Notes: a model not told the origin generated them from the sequence alone. DNA of 23,486 nt from JBBRUG01 sp038247995 (GCA_038247995.1 JBBRUG010000049.1:1-23486); one strand, 5' to 3'. Positions 7,139-14,200 are shown, numbered from the stretch's first letter. Numbers and translations: made by a program.

Positions 7139-8148
7139 GGAAAGCGCGGCGGGTAGAGCGCGCGCGCCAGGGCTTCAAGTGCGTCGGCGAGGCGCGGCCC
7201 GGGGCGCGAGGTCATGTCGGCATCGAGCAGAAAAACCTGCCCGGTTTCGACGGCCTGGATCGTGCTCCAACCGGGCCGCTGAGCAACCATTTCCGGCGTC
7301 AGCTTTTCGGCGTGCGAGTCGGGGCCAAGAATGACCTGTGGGTTGCGCTCGACAATCGCTTCGGCGCTGACCTGCGGGTAATCCTCAGCTGCATCGGCAA
7401 AAATATTGTTTGCCCCAACCAGGTCGATCATCTGACCGATGAACGTGTCCGGCCCGGCGGTCATCAGCGGCTCGTCGAACACTTCCCAGAAGACCGTCGG
7501 GCGCTCGGCGGCAGGCACTGCGGCCACAACGGCGGTTACCGCATCGACGCGAGCGCGCATCGCGGTAACCACTTCAGCCGCCTGCAGCGTATTACCGGTC
7601 AGGTAGCCGGCCTGCTCAATATTTGCATACACATCTTCAAAACTGTTCGGCGCGAACACAATCACCGGGATGCCCAGTTCTTCCAGCGCTTCAACCACCG
7701 GCGCCTGGCTGGCCGTCCCGGCGAGCACCAGGTCGGGCGTGAGATCGACAATCGCTTCGACGCTGATCGTGCGGGTCGTAACGCCGCCGATTTCGGGCAG
7801 TGCAGCGGCCTCGGGCGGGAAGTTGCAAAAACGGGTGTTGCCCACAAGTTGCGGCCCGGCGCCGACGGCAAACAAGATCTCAGTCACTGAGGGGTTAAGC
7901 GAGACAATCCGCAGCGGCACCCGATCCAGCGTGATCCGGCGGCCGAGGGCGTCGGTAACCTCCAGGGCAGCGGTCGGTACGCTGGTGGGCACAGTTGGCG
8001 GCGCAGCAGTAGGCATGGTCGTCGGCGCGGTCGTCGGCGCAGCAACAACGGGGGCAGCGGTAGGTTGGGCGGCGGATGGACTGCCACAGGCGTTAAGTAT
8101 GGCGGCCAGGGCGATCAGTACCGTCAGGCGGCAGAAATGGGCACGCAT
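7135..8148 (-). CDS. btuF: Cobalamin ABC transporter substrate-binding lipoprotein
   Basis: 337 residues. The signal peptide MRAHFCRLTVLIALAAILNA ends in a lipobox (LNAC, Cys21), so the mature protein should be membrane-anchored. A linker rich in Ala, Thr and Pro (about 22-62) separates the anchor from a BtuF/FepB-type fold: RIVSLNPSVTEILFAVGAG, LVGNTRFCNFP, a domain around TRTISVEAIVDLTPDLVLA, and a C-terminal lobe ending near the proline-rich stop. It binds corrinoid outside the membrane and hands it to BtuC. The ATG at 8148 has AGGAG seven bases upstream. It is the first full gene after the riboswitch, which supports a B12 substrate. The Thr/Pro linker is longer than in proteobacterial BtuF. 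Confidence 0.92.
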   Translation of the reverse strand: MRAHFCRLTVLIALAAILNACGSPSAAQPTAAPVVAAPTTAPTTMPTAAPPTVPTSVPTAALEVTDALGRRITLDRVPLRIVSLNPSVTEILFAVGAGPQLVGNTRFCNFPPEAAALPEIGGVTTRTISVEAIVDLTPDLVLAGTASQAPVVEALEELGIPVIVFAPNSFEDVYANIEQAGYLTGNTLQAAEVVTAMRARVDAVTAVVAAVPAAERPTVFWEVFDEPLMTAGPDTFIGQMIDLVGANNIFADAAEDYPQVSAEAIVERNPQVILGPDSHAEKLTPEMVAQRPGWSTIQAVETGQVFLLDADMTSRPGPRLADALEALARALYPPRFP

Positions 8149-8173
8149 TGAATGCTCCTACGGATCGGCATGC

Positions 8174-8203
8174 AAAAACCCCGGCCTCATACGAGAACCG
8201 GGG
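8174..8203 (-). terminator. Intrinsic terminator of the riboswitch expression platform
   Basis: Read on the minus strand, CCCCGG (8203-8198) pairs with CCGGGG (8184-8179). The stem extends through TCTC/GAGG with one bulged T and closes on a GTAT loop; a run of five T follows (8178-8174). It sits between the aptamer and btuF, where a B12-controlled attenuator is expected. Whether ligand favours or prevents it cannot be read directly, but ligand-induced termination is the usual logic for uptake genes. Confidence 0.82.
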
Positions 8204-8240
8204 CGACACAACAACCATGCAAACCATCACGCAGGCGCGT

Positions 8241-8258
8241 TTAGGGATCGCGGGTCAT
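8241..8258 (-). CDS. Putative five-codon leader ORF (MTRDP) with perfect Shine-Dalgarno
   Basis: Between the aptamer and the terminator, the minus strand reads AAGGAGG (8271-8265), six bases, ATG (8258), then ACC CGC GAT CCC TAA. The ribosome-binding site is stronger than that of any full gene in this operon. The stop is 38 bases before the terminator stem, and a small ACGC/GCGT hairpin (8240-8229) starts right after the stop. The peptide contains no residue with an obvious link to B12. It could be a leader peptide, a ribosome loading site that affects termination, or a relic. Translation is unproven. Confidence 0.45.
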   Translation of the reverse strand: MTRDP

Positions 8259-8295
8259 GCTCGTCCTCCTTAGCTCGAGAAGGGATGAACAATAA

Positions 8296-8423
8296 CGTCG
8301 CGGCAGGCGTCCTGGCTTCTGGCGCTCGTAGCGAGCGACCAGTTACAGTTGCGGCACAGCGCTGGACTTTCACCAGCTTCCACCTTTACGCCCTAGCATC
8401 CGGGCTAGCGGGTCACCGCGACG
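8296..8423 (-). ncRNA. Cobalamin (B12) riboswitch aptamer
   Basis: On the minus strand the closing stem is CGTCGCGG (8423-8416) with CCGCGACG (8303-8296), eight perfect pairs. The conserved core GGTGAAAGTCCAGC, then GTGCCGCAACTGTAA, lies at about 8374-8343. The B12 box AGCCAGGACGCCTGCC is at 8317-8302, close to the consensus AGYCAGGARRCCTGCC. A hairpin made by GGTCGCTCG and CGAGCGCC lies between them. At about 128 nt it is compact for the class. It lies directly upstream of btuF and should make the whole uptake and assembly operon respond to adenosylcobalamin or another cobalamin form. Confidence 0.93.
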
Positions 8424-8455
8424 ATATAGATTTAGTTATGTACAAATACCGCCGG

Positions 8456-8464
8456 ATTATAGCA
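8456..8464 (-). promoter_or_regulatory. Extended -10 promoter of the cobalamin operon
   Basis: On the minus strand TGCTATAAT is a perfect extended -10 element. It is about 32 bases upstream of the first riboswitch stem, which places a transcript start near 8449. The -35 position 17 bp upstream (CAGACG) matches the consensus poorly, as is allowed for an extended -10. Confidence 0.65.
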
Positions 8465-8574
8465 CACAATCAAAAACGCGTCTGAGGCCGGTCATGTCGT
8501 TTACGTTTTCAACTGCATGCCATTGTTATTGGGCATGTAGAGGCGTAGAATGCCTACCAGTAGCTGATTAGATA
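8465..8574. other. Divergent intergenic stretch with two small inverted repeats
   Basis: This non-coding stretch between the riboswitch promoter and the GntR operators contains CATGCC (8516-8521) paired with GGCATG (8532-8537), and GTAGAGGC (8537-8544) paired with GCCTAC (8552-8557) with one bulge. No T-run follows either. I see no gene here. Confidence 0.4.
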
Positions 8575-8607
8575 ATTGTCAACAATCTATCATTAACCAT
8601 TGACAAT
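8575..8607. promoter_or_regulatory. Candidate GntR-family operators
   Basis: ATTGTCAACAAT (8575-8586) is a near-palindrome with ATTGT/ACAAT arms. ATTGACAAT (8599-8607) is a nine-base palindrome that overlaps the -35 box. Their centres are about 22.5 bp apart, near two helical turns. FCD-type GntR regulators commonly bind short GT/AC palindromes in their own promoter, so autorepression is likely. Binding by this regulator is inferred. Confidence 0.5.
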
Positions 8608-8628
8608 CATTTTTGGCTGTGCTACTGT
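8600..8628 (+). promoter_or_regulatory. Sigma-70-type promoter of the GntR gene
   Basis: A perfect TTGACA -35 (8600-8605), a 17-bp spacer, and a TACTGT -10 (8623-8628) with a preceding TGC (extended -10). The transcript would start near 8635 and leave a leader of about 57 bases before the ATG at 8692. Confidence 0.75.
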
Positions 8629-8691
8629 TGGGGCGGGGCACGATCCGCCTCAACAGCGACCCAACCCAACCGATCAGGAGCCATCACACCC

Positions 8692-9360
8692 ATGCGCACC
8701 GTCCGCCCGCTAGCGCCCATCGGGCTGCAATCATTACGCCACCACGTCCTGCAGACGCTCCGCGAGGCGATTATTACCGGCCAGTTTCAGCCCGGCGATC
8801 GCCTGGTCGAGGAGGAACTCTGCCAGCAACTCGGTGTCAGTCGCGGCCCGGTGCGCGAAGCGTTACGTCAACTTGAGCAAGAGGGTCTCGTCGTCTCGTT
8901 CCCGTACCGTGCGACTGAGGTGATCGGCGTAACCGAAGCCGAGATCCGCGAGGTGTTAATGCCCCTGCGGCTCACGCTCGAACGCTTCGCCTTCCGTCAC
9001 GCACTGCCGCAGATCGACGCCGACGACTTTGCAACGCTGACCCAACTGGTCGCGTCGATGCGTGATGCTGCCGCTGCCGGCGATCTGGCCCGCATTGTCG
9101 CAGCCGATCTGCACTTTCACGAACTGGTGCTTGAACGCGCGCAACAGATGCACTGTCTCCAGATCTGGCGCACGATCTCGCCCCGTGTACGGGCCTATTT
9201 CTTCCGCTGTGGGCCGCGCCATAGCCATCTCAACGCAATTGTTGAAGAGCACGAAGCGTTGCTGACTGCAATGCGTAGCGGCGACATTGAGCAGGTGCTG
9301 CAAACTCTGGAGCCGCATATCCTGGTTGATAAACTGTTGGGGCCGCAGGCTAACGGCTGA
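8692..9360 (+). CDS. GntR-family transcriptional regulator, FCD subfamily
   Basis: 222-residue DNA-binding regulator. The N-terminal winged helix-turn-helix spans about 12-75, with GDRLVEEELCQQLGVSRGPV then REALRQLEQEGLV. The C-terminal all-helical FCD ligand domain has candidate metal ligands Asp139, His143 (DLHFHELVLE), His187 (EEHEALL) and His209 (EPHI). FCD regulators typically sense small carboxylic acids or related metabolites and repress a nearby catabolic gene set. The ATG at 8692 has AGGAG upstream at a rather long spacing. The promoter contains two palindromes that suggest autoregulation. The M81 peptidase, hydrolase and enolase genes downstream on the same strand are probable targets. 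The ligand is unknown. Confidence 0.9.
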   Translation: MRTVRPLAPIGLQSLRHHVLQTLREAIITGQFQPGDRLVEEELCQQLGVSRGPVREALRQLEQEGLVVSFPYRATEVIGVTEAEIREVLMPLRLTLERFAFRHALPQIDADDFATLTQLVASMRDAAAAGDLARIVAADLHFHELVLERAQQMHCLQIWRTISPRVRAYFFRCGPRHSHLNAIVEEHEALLTAMRSGDIEQVLQTLEPHILVDKLLGPQANG

Positions 9361-9374
9361 AGGTTATGGCCGGC

Positions 9375-9414
9375 AGGAAAGCGGTAGAACGGGAAAGCGG
9401 TAGAACGGGAAAGC
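9375..9414 (+). repeat. Octamer tandem array (GCGGTAGA / ACGGGAAA units)
   Basis: Two perfect copies of the 16-bp pair GCGGTAGA-ACGGGAAA at 9381-9396 and 9397-9412, flanked by partial units. The same unit family occurs in the opposite orientation at 13261-13307. The rest of 9361-9597 holds no recognisable gene; the Shine-Dalgarno of the next gene lies at its end. Confidence 0.75.
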
Positions 9415-9597
9415 CCACTGTAAGCCGGTCACATGCATGCCTTCTTCACGCCCGCACATGCCTTGCGCATGCGCTCACATCCCAGCGCTCGATCGATCAC
9501 TGGCGCGTTAGGGGAAGCGCGCGCTTGCGCGAGGTACCGCTAGCGTCAGGCACCCCTGCGCAGACAGTCTTTTAGCCCTCAAACAAGCGGAGGAGTT

Positions 9598-11091
9598 ATG
9601 CAACGCATCTTGATCGCTGAGTGTAAGCAGGAGATTTCGACTTTTAATCCGGTGCCGAGTGTCTATGCCGATTTTGTCGTGCGCCACGGCTCGGCGCTCT
9701 TCGCGCAGCATACCGGCCTGCAAAGCGAGGTAGCCGGCGCATTGAGCGTGTTGCGCACACATCCTAACTTAGAACTGGTGCCGGCCTACGGTGCCCAGGC
9801 GGTTACTTCAGGCGGCACGTTGCGCGGCGCCGACTTCACGCGCATCGCCGATGAGTTCCTCAGCGCTGTGCGCGCCGCCGGCCCGGTCGATGGCGTCTAC
9901 TTTTCGCTCCACGGCGCAATGGGCGCCGCGAACGAGGAAGATCCCGAAGGCTTTCTGCTCGCCGAAACACGCAAAATCATCGGCGAGCGGGTCCCGATTG
10001 TCGCCTCGTTCGACCTGCATGGCATCATCACCGACCGCATCCTCCAGCACTGCGACGCGATCACGATCTATCACACCTATCCCCACGTCGATTTTTTTGC
10101 GACTGGTGAACGTGCAGCGCAGCTCTTGCTGCGCATCCTCGCCAAGGCAGTGCGCCCGGTGACGGCGCGGGTGGTGATCCCGGCCCTGGTGCGCGGCGAC
10201 GAGTTGATCACCGCCACCGGGCTGTTCGGGCGCATGATCCGCGCCGCTCAGGCGATCGAGGCGAGTGCCGGCGGCCTGGCGGCGGGCATGTTTATCGGCA
10301 ACCCCTTCACCGACGTGCCTGAGCTCTGCTCGAATGTGATCGTTTGCACCGACGGCGACCCGGCCCGCGCCGAACGCGAAGCGCTGGCGATCGCCCACGA
10401 CTTCTGGAGCGTGCGCGAACAGCTTCAGGCCCACCTCACCCCGCTCCAGGAAGCCGTGCAACAAGCCGCCGCCGTGCGCTCCGGCACGGTGGTCCTGGTC
10501 GATGCCGCCGATGCAACTAGCTCCGGCGCCTCAGGCGACAGTAACGCGATTTTGCGCGAACTGGCGGCGCAGGGCTACCCCGGCAGCGTGCTTGCGCCGC
10601 TCGTCGATCCGCCGGCGGTGCAGGCTGCGCTTGCCGCCGGGATCGGCGGAACGGTTGACATTAGCGTAGGCGGCGCGCTTGACCCGCGCTTCACGCCGCT
10701 GCCGATCCGCGGCACCGTGCGGATGCTCGCCGATGGCCGTTTCACCAATGAGTCGGCCGGCGGCACCTGGTCTGGCGGCGTCACCGCCGTCATCGTGGCC
10801 GACCGGCGCACCCTGGTGATCACCAGCCGACCGGTGAGCCTTTATGATCGCTCGCTCTTCCTCGCGCACGGCCAGAACCCGGCAGCCTTTGATCTGGTGA
10901 TCGTCAAATCGCCGCACTGTCAGCATCAGTTTTATGCGGCGTGGACGGCACGCATGATCAACGTCGATGCGCCCGGCTCAACCAGCGCGAACCTGCCCAG
11001 CCTGGGCCATACGCACTGCCGCCGCCCGATCTTCCCGCTCGATTCCGGTGTCCATTTTGAACCGCAGGCGCGCCTGTTCCAGCGCTGGTAA
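9598..11091 (+). CDS. M81 family metallopeptidase (MlrC-like)
   Basis: 497 residues, normal for MlrC-type M81 proteins. The family is named for microcystinase C, which cleaves linearised microcystin, but most members have unknown substrates. Zinc-site regions are visible: E12 in KQEISTFNP, H105 in YFSLHGAM followed by EEDPEGFLL, D139 and H141 in ASFDLHG, and H159/H163 in IYHTYPHVDFFATGE. The C-terminal domain contains LVDAADATSSGASGDSNAIL, VGGALDPRF and VIVKSPHCQHQF, typical of the family C-terminus. GGAGGAG precedes the ATG at 9598. The hydrolase gene starts ten bases after the stop, so both are likely co-transcribed. The context suggests breakdown of a peptide-like, lactam or hydroxy-acid compound rather than microcystin specifically. 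Confidence 0.9.
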   Translation: MQRILIAECKQEISTFNPVPSVYADFVVRHGSALFAQHTGLQSEVAGALSVLRTHPNLELVPAYGAQAVTSGGTLRGADFTRIADEFLSAVRAAGPVDGVYFSLHGAMGAANEEDPEGFLLAETRKIIGERVPIVASFDLHGIITDRILQHCDAITIYHTYPHVDFFATGERAAQLLLRILAKAVRPVTARVVIPALVRGDELITATGLFGRMIRAAQAIEASAGGLAAGMFIGNPFTDVPELCSNVIVCTDGDPARAEREALAIAHDFWSVREQLQAHLTPLQEAVQQAAAVRSGTVVLVDAADATSSGASGDSNAILRELAAQGYPGSVLAPLVDPPAVQAALAAGIGGTVDISVGGALDPRFTPLPIRGTVRMLADGRFTNESAGGTWSGGVTAVIVADRRTLVITSRPVSLYDRSLFLAHGQNPAAFDLVIVKSPHCQHQFYAAWTARMINVDAPGSTSANLPSLGHTHCRRPIFPLDSGVHFEPQARLFQRW

Positions 11092-11100
11092 GGAACGCAT

Positions 11101-11970
11101 ATGTATGCACGCATCCGTGACACAACGCTCTATTTTGATGTTGAAGGCCCAGGGCTTGTCGCCGACGGCCCCCGCATGGTTGAACGCCCCGCTGCTTTTG
11201 TGCTGCACGGCGGACCGGGCGGCGATCACGTCGGCATGCGCGCGGTGTTTCGCCCCTTCGCCGATCAGGTGCAACTGGTCTACCTCGATCATCGCGGCCA
11301 GGGTCGCTCGGCGCGCGGCCCGCAGGCGAGCTACACGCTCGAAAACAACGTCGAAGACATGGAAGCGCTGCGGCAATACCTGGGACTCGAAAAAATTATT
11401 GTGATCGGTGTTTCGTATGGTGGCATGGTTGCGCTATCGTATGCCGTGCGTTACCCGCAGCACGTGGCCGCCTGCCTGCCAATTGTGACCACGGCCCACG
11501 GCGGCTTCCTTGCCCGCGCCCAGCAGATCCTCGCCGAGCGCGGCACGCCCGAGCAGCAGCGCGTGGCCGCGCCGCTCTGGGACGGCACATTCACGAGCGA
11601 AGCGCAACTACGCGAATATTATGCCGTGATGGGCCCACTCTACTCGGTGCGTTATGATCCCGCAGCGGCGGCGCTCAATGCTGCGCGCAGCACCTACTCC
11701 TACGAGGCGCTGAATGAAGGCTTCGGCGGCTTCTTGCGCACCTACGACGTCTCCGCCCAGCTCGGCGTAATCACCGCGCCAACCCTGGTGATCGGCGGAC
11801 GTCAGGATTGGATCTGCCCGCCCGAACTGTCGGAAGCGATCGCGCGCGGCATCCCCGACGCCCAACTCCAGATCCTCGACCAAAGCAGCCACCGGGTCTG
11901 GGCCGACGAGCCAGAAGCGTTTCAGGCGGCAGTGCGGACATTCCTGACGGATGTGATGCGTGATGCGTGA
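11101..11970 (+). CDS. Alpha/beta hydrolase, proline iminopeptidase-like (S33)
   Basis: 289 residues. The oxyanion-hole motif HGGPG is at 36-40, with DHRGQGRS following at about 63-70. The nucleophile elbow GVSYGG places Ser105. The acid is likely Asp236 (IGGRQDWICPPE) and the base His264 (DQSSHRVWADEP). This order matches S33 proline iminopeptidases and related aminopeptidases that remove N-terminal residues from small peptides; esterase or amidase activity is also possible. It starts ten bases after the M81 gene with AAGGAA upstream. The last codons and the stop lie inside a heptamer repeat array (11954 onward), so the C-terminal residues VMRDA are encoded by repeat DNA. Confidence 0.9.
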   Translation: MYARIRDTTLYFDVEGPGLVADGPRMVERPAAFVLHGGPGGDHVGMRAVFRPFADQVQLVYLDHRGQGRSARGPQASYTLENNVEDMEALRQYLGLEKIIVIGVSYGGMVALSYAVRYPQHVAACLPIVTTAHGGFLARAQQILAERGTPEQQRVAAPLWDGTFTSEAQLREYYAVMGPLYSVRYDPAAAALNAARSTYSYEALNEGFGGFLRTYDVSAQLGVITAPTLVIGGRQDWICPPELSEAIARGIPDAQLQILDQSSHRVWADEPEAFQAAVRTFLTDVMRDA

Positions 11971-12116
11971 TGCGTGACTCAGTAATGCGTGACTCAATGA
12001 TGCGTGATGCGTGATGCGTGACTCAGTAATGCGTGACTCAATGATGCGTGATGCGTGACTCAGTGATGCGTGATGCGTGACTCAGTGATTCATCAGCTCA
12101 GTGATTCAGTGAGAGG
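11954..12116 (+). repeat. Heptamer/octamer tandem array with 44-bp higher-order duplication
   Basis: Units are TGATGCG or TAATGCG (7 bp) and TGACTCAG or TGACTCAA (8 bp). Three TGATGCG, TGACTCAG, TAATGCG and TGACTCAA form a 44-bp block at 11954-11997 that is repeated exactly at 11998-12041. Two copies of a 22-bp block follow (12042-12063 and 12064-12085), then decayed units to about 12116. It fills the gap between hydrolase and enolase genes, overlaps the hydrolase stop, and ends in the enolase ribosome-binding site. Confidence 0.95.
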
Positions 12117-12121
12117 ACACA

Positions 12122-13252
12122 GTGAAAATCCACGACATCAAAGCGCTCGGCCTGCGCGGCGGCACGCCCGAAGGGGGCTGGAGTAACGAGCTCAACCCGG
12201 ACGATTGTGTGCATACGCTTCTATTCGTGCGCACCGAGGATGGATTAGTAGGCGTGGGCAGCGTGTTCACCAGCGCCAAACTGGTGCAGGCGGCGCTGGA
12301 AGTGCTGGAGCCGCTCTATCGCGGCGAGAATGCGCTCGAACCGGAGCGGGTCAGCGAGAAATTACACCAGCACACCTTCTGGCAGGGTCGCGGCGGCGCA
12401 ATCACCCACGCGATCAGCGGGATCGACATTGCGCTGTGGGATATTTTGGGCAAGGCCACCGGCCAACCCGTCAGCCGTCTGCTCGGCGGGCGCTACCGCG
12501 AACGGGTGCAGCCCTACGCCTCGCTGCTCATGGGCGAGCCGGCGCAGATGACGGATGAACTCCAGCGTCTGCACGCCCACGGCTTCCGCGCCTTCAAGAT
12601 CGGCTGGGGGCCGTTTGGGCGCGCGAGCAACGCTTTGGATGAAGCCATTGTGCGCGCTGCCCGCGTGGCGATTGGGCCGGACAGCCTGCTGATGGTTGAT
12701 GCGGGGGGCAGCGATGCGTACTGGGGCAATCGCTACAAATGGGCCGTGCGCACCGCGCAGATGCTCGCCGCCTACGATGTGGCCTGGTTCGAGGAGCCGT
12801 TACACCCCGATGCACTAGAGGAATATACGCTGTTGCGTCGTATCGCGCCGCTGCCGATTGCGGGCGGTGAAGTGCTGACCCGCCGCCAAGCATTTGCGCC
12901 CTGGCTGCAGGCCGGCGCCTTCGATATTGTGCAACCCGATGTGACCAAAGTGGGCGGGATCAGCGAGGAACGCCGGATCGGCTGGATGGCCCAGGCGCAC
13001 GGCGTGCGCTTCATCCCCCACGGCTGGAACACCGCCGTCGGCCTCGCCGCCGACCTGCACCTCGCCGCCGCATTTGCCGACACCGACCTGGTGGAATACT
13101 GCACCGGCTCGCCCTACATCGACAAACTCACCCAGGGCGGCTGGACGCTCGACGCCGACGGCATGCTCGCCATCCCCAGCACACCGGGCCTGGGCATCAC
13201 CCTTGATCCTGAGGCGGTTACACGCTATACGGGCGCTACCGACACATTTTAA
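12122..13252 (+). CDS. Enolase-superfamily (mandelate racemase/muconate lactonizing) dehydratase or cycloisomerase
   Basis: 376 residues with the N-terminal capping domain and C-terminal barrel of the superfamily. Likely functional residues are K159 (AFKIGWG), metal ligands D193 (MVDAGG), E224 or E225 (WFEEPL) and E250 (IAGGE), D273 (QPDVTKVGG), and H300 (IPHGWN), which could form a His-Asp dyad. Such enzymes abstract a proton alpha to a carboxylate; sugar-acid dehydratases and lactone cycloisomerases share this layout, and the substrate cannot be read from sequence. The start is GTG at 12122 with GAGAGG just upstream, at the end of the tandem array. Placement after the peptidase and hydrolase suggests it acts on a carboxylate they release. 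Confidence 0.9.
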   Translation: MKIHDIKALGLRGGTPEGGWSNELNPDDCVHTLLFVRTEDGLVGVGSVFTSAKLVQAALEVLEPLYRGENALEPERVSEKLHQHTFWQGRGGAITHAISGIDIALWDILGKATGQPVSRLLGGRYRERVQPYASLLMGEPAQMTDELQRLHAHGFRAFKIGWGPFGRASNALDEAIVRAARVAIGPDSLLMVDAGGSDAYWGNRYKWAVRTAQMLAAYDVAWFEEPLHPDALEEYTLLRRIAPLPIAGGEVLTRRQAFAPWLQAGAFDIVQPDVTKVGGISEERRIGWMAQAHGVRFIPHGWNTAVGLAADLHLAAAFADTDLVEYCTGSPYIDKLTQGGWTLDADGMLAIPSTPGLGITLDPEAVTRYTGATDTF

Positions 13253-13260
13253 GAGCACAC

Positions 13261-13307
13261 TTCCCGTTTTCCCGCTTTCCCGCTTTCCCGTTTTCTCGCT
13301 CTACCGC
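13261..13307 (-). repeat. Octamer tandem array, opposite orientation to the 9375 array
   Basis: Read on the minus strand: GCGGTAGA, GCGAGAAA, ACGGGAAA, GCGGGAAA, GCGGGAAA, ACGGGAA. These are the same unit family as at 9375-9414, where they lie on the plus strand. The array covers the gap between the enolase stop and the DUF4058 gene and includes the DUF4058 stop codon. Confidence 0.8.
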
Positions 13308-14080
13308 ACCCCCGCCTCCTGCAACAGTTGCGCCGCCCAGGCTGCGTCGTCGGGCTGCAACGGCGGCGCAGGATCAGCCTGGTAGTTCAGCCGCAGGTCG
13401 TAACTGCGCCGATCATACAGCGTGTGTAACAGGCGATTGAGATCGACCATCGGCTCGGTGTCACCGGAGGCCAACGGCAGGCGGAAGGCCGGGATGGCCT
13501 GGCGCACACTGAACGGAATCATCAACGAGCGCGGGCGATAACGCCCCCGGCTGATCACAATGCGGTAATCGCTCACACCCGACCAGCGCTGCACCGGCAT
13601 CGGATCACCGTAGCGCAGCAGATCGATCTCAACAAAATTGGTCAGCGTGCCGGTGATCATATTGCGCTTGCGCAGGTACTGCTCACGGCCTTCGCCGGGG
13701 CGTTTGTTGCTCGGCGACAGAATCTCAACAACCGTCACGATCTGGCCGGTATCGGTCGAGCGCACTTCAAGATACGTCTCACGCAAGACATCGGGCATGG
13801 CAATATCAACAACCACGCCGCCGGTTGCATCATTCAGCAACGCCTGTTCGTTCAGTTCGCGCACTTGAGCAGGACGCACAACTGCAACATCAGCGCGACC
13901 GGCGAATACCAGATCGCCCGGCTCGCCGGTATAGGTGCGCTCCTCGATTGCCGCATAATAGCGCGGCCGCAACTGCGGCGCGAGATCATCGCTTAACGCA
14001 ACGATCAGGCTATTATGCACATCAGGCCAGAGCCACGGTTGTTCGAGATACGGATCCATCCCCGGAAATGGTGTCGGCAT
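13301..14080 (-). CDS. DUF4058 family protein
   Basis: 259 residues beginning MPTPFPGMDPYLE with WPDVHNSL at about 18-25, the hallmark start of DUF4058. The family is common in cyanobacteria and Chloroflexota and has no established function. GRADVAVVRP (Asp64) and VVEILSPSNKRPG (Glu119, Lys126) resemble the Asp/Glu-x-Lys spacing and EVLSPS motif of Uma2-type PD-(D/E)XK nuclease-like proteins, so a relation to that fold is possible. It continues with YLRKRNMITGTLTNFVEIDL. GGAGG lies five bases before the ATG at 14080. It converges on the enolase gene and diverges from the histidine kinase. An accessory gene of unclear role. Confidence 0.85.
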   Translation of the reverse strand: MPTPFPGMDPYLEQPWLWPDVHNSLIVALSDDLAPQLRPRYYAAIEERTYTGEPGDLVFAGRADVAVVRPAQVRELNEQALLNDATGGVVVDIAMPDVLRETYLEVRSTDTGQIVTVVEILSPSNKRPGEGREQYLRKRNMITGTLTNFVEIDLLRYGDPMPVQRWSGVSDYRIVISRGRYRPRSLMIPFSVRQAIPAFRLPLASGDTEPMVDLNRLLHTLYDRRSYDLRLNYQADPAPPLQPDDAAWAAQLLQEAGVR

Positions 14081-14107
14081 CGGCGCCTCCGCATGGGTGA
14101 TGAAGAA

Positions 14108-14116
14108 ATTGTACCA
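14108..14116 (-). promoter_or_regulatory. Extended -10 promoter of the DUF4058 gene
   Basis: TGGTACAAT on the minus strand fits an extended -10 element and would start transcription about 20 bases before the ATG at 14080. The -35 region (TGCCGA) is weak. Confidence 0.45.
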
Positions 14117-14200
14117 CGCGGCGCGGGGGATCGGCAGGATGCACGCAGCAGGGCGCTCGCGCTGCGCGCTTCAGGACGCAGGGCCGCTCAGGGTGTTGCT

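Noticed and set aside
8180..8260. Treating the whole leader as a pure translational riboswitch acting on btuF
   Set aside because: The btuF ribosome-binding site lies beyond a clear terminator, so transcriptional control explains the layout better.
9518..9557. Possible terminator after the GntR gene (AGGGG ... CCCCT)
   Set aside because: Arms are only five bases around a long loop with no T-run directly after, and it lies 160 bases past the stop.
9366..9575. 69-codon open frame between the GntR and M81 genes
   Set aside because: It crosses the octamer repeats, has no ribosome-binding site and no recognisable motif.
9598..11091. Naming the M81 protein as microcystinase mlrC
   Set aside because: No mlrA, mlrB or mlrD partners are visible, and most M81 proteins are not microcystin enzymes.
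11954..12116. Possible CRISPR array
   Set aside because: Units are 7-8 bp and directly adjacent, with no unique spacers and no cas genes.
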